Source of the DNA: Bacteroidaceae bacterium
Lineage (GTDB): Bacteria; Bacteroidota; Bacteroidia; Bacteroidales; Bacteroidaceae
Reading direction: 5' to 3'
NCBI GenBank assembly: GCA_028709135.1
Contig: JAQVXN010000103.1
Coordinates: 1-6,881, forward strand
Length of the DNA: 6,881 nt
Shown here: positions 6,098-6,881 of the stretch, piece after piece
Position numbering within the stretch: position 1 is the first letter of the stretch
How the letters are laid out: each line of letters begins with the position of its first letter
The notes under the pieces: generated by a model
Seen by the model: the letters and a program-made list of their open reading frames with translations, nothing else
Told to the model about the DNA's origin: nothing
Database searches by the model: none
Position numbers and translations under genes: made by a program

Positions 6098-6745
6098 ATG
6101 GAGAATATGAAAATGTTGAAGAAAATCTTATTATGCTGCTTACCGGCAGTTTTGTGGATTTTGCTCCCTGCCAGTGGCAAGGCACAATATCAGTTTGGCT
6201 ATCTGAGTTATCAGAAAGCATTGCAAAATATGCCTGACTATGCTACGGCGCAGACCTCTCTGCGTGCGCTTAAGGATAAATATGATACGGAGGCAAAGTA
6301 TAATGAGGAGAGATTTCGGAAAATGTTTGCCGATTTTATTTCAGGTCAGAAGAATTTTCCTCAGGAGATTATGCTGAAACGGCAGAAGGAACTGCAAGTC
6401 GCTATGGAACAAGGTATTTCCTTCCGGAAGGATGCGGAACGCATGCTTTCAAAAGCGGAAGACGATATGATGTCTCCTCTAACTCATAAATTGGACAGTA
6501 TCCTTGGAATTATAGGTCATGAAAATGGTTTTATTTTCATTATCAATACGGATAATCATGATTTTCCATTTATTCATACACAAGCTGGAAAAGATCTGAA
6601 CGAGATTGTTTTGGCTAGAATTGCAGGTAAGGTATTACCTGTTAGTTCAGAGTCAACTGCTCCTGGAGAAGAGAAGGCCGCTGATCCTAATGCAAAAAAA
6701 GAAGAGCAGCCTGCAGCTGTTTCGACAAATACGGAGAATAAATAA
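6098..6745 (+). CDS. OmpH/Skp family periplasmic chaperone
   Basis: Skp/OmpH proteins trimerise in the periplasm and hold unfolded outer-membrane proteins on their way to the BAM complex. The 215-residue product has a signal peptide (hydrophobic ILLCCLPAVLWILLPASG, 10-27), probably cut after GKA-29. It continues with a short strand QFGYLSYQKAL, the equivalent of the family's IGYVD/S..L start. Long charged helices (about 45-130, rich in K, E, R, M and Q) would form the coiled-coil tentacles. A second hydrophobic strand, GFIFIINTD (144-152), and the DLNEIVLARI helix complete the body domain. A low-complexity tail rich in E, K, A and P (about 183-215) is beyond standard Skp length. In-frame ATGs at 6107 and 6113 are alternative starts. 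AGAGG (6086-6090) is well placed as a ribosome site for 6098 but lies next to the -7 box and may not be transcribed. The stop abuts murI. Bacteroidales often carry tandem ompH genes beside bamA; this is one copy. Confidence 0.88.
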   Translation: MENMKMLKKILLCCLPAVLWILLPASGKAQYQFGYLSYQKALQNMPDYATAQTSLRALKDKYDTEAKYNEERFRKMFADFISGQKNFPQEIMLKRQKELQVAMEQGISFRKDAERMLSKAEDDMMSPLTHKLDSILGIIGHENGFIFIINTDNHDFPFIHTQAGKDLNEIVLARIAGKVLPVSSESTAPGEEKAADPNAKKEEQPAAVSTNTENK

Positions 6746-6881
6746 ATGGATTCGGATCATGACGGTGTGTTACCAAATGTAGCGGGACCTATTGGCGTTT
6801 TTGATTCCGGGTTTGGTGGGCTTACGGTACTGCAAAAGATTTGTGCATTATTGCCAGAATATGATTATTTGTTTTTAGGTG
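6746..6881 (+). CDS. murI: Glutamate racemase, N-terminal fragment (runs off right edge)
   Basis: Only 45 codons are present. The translation contains IGVFDSGFGGLTVL (16-29), the hallmark DSGxGG motif of MurI. D20 and S21 correspond to the conserved Asp and Ser near the first catalytic cysteine site. The enzyme interconverts L- and D-glutamate in the cytoplasm to supply D-Glu for peptidoglycan. Its ATG immediately follows the ompH TAA with no spare base, so translation is probably coupled and the gene depends on the ompH promoter. The 14 or so residues before the motif are slightly longer than in many MurI proteins, but no later ATG occurs before the motif. Aspartate racemase shares some of this fold, but DSGFGGLTVL and the ompH context favour MurI. 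Confidence 0.95.
   Translation, partial: MDSDHDGVLPNVAGPIGVFDSGFGGLTVLQKICALLPEYDYLFLG

Overview
The window looks like an ordinary chromosomal stretch from a member of the Bacteroidota, most likely the order Bacteroidales. Three upstream regions carry exact matches to the Bacteroidetes -7 promoter box TAnnTTTG. Strong Shine-Dalgarno sequences are mostly absent. The DNA is AT-rich, the RuvB and YbeY proteins have the sequence character I know from Bacteroides relatives, and an OmpH/Skp-family gene sits directly before murI. I assign the lineage from these features by memory, not from a database search.

Left part, minus strand (1-2699): the first 43 codons of a mannose-1-phosphate guanylyltransferase (manC type) run off the left edge. 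Upstream of it, in the same direction, lies a complete secreted GH51 alpha-L-arabinofuranosidase of 817 residues, with an N-terminal carbohydrate-binding-like domain and an apparent extra beta-sandwich domain inserted in its C-terminal region. A divergent intergenic region (2700-2873) carries promoters for both directions.

Right part, plus strand (2874-6881): ruvB (Holliday-junction helicase motor), ybeY (rRNA-processing endoribonuclease), a PAT-like GNAT acetyltransferase and an exported alpha/beta-hydrolase follow with gaps of 11, 76 (to the ATG chosen for the GNAT gene) and 20 bases, so they may be co-transcribed. A textbook Bacteroidetes promoter then drives an OmpH/Skp-like periplasmic chaperone gene, which abuts the start of murI (glutamate racemase) with no intervening base. 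That pair links outer-membrane protein folding to peptidoglycan precursor supply.

I found no mobile element, CRISPR array, tRNA, rRNA, toxin-antitoxin pair or defence system, and no stretch over 300 bases lacks a gene. The points most worth checking are a likely leaderless ruvB transcript, the ompH start codon relative to its promoter, the His-to-Asp change at the third metal ligand of YbeY, and the domain insertion in the arabinofuranosidase. I see no convincing undescribed system here.
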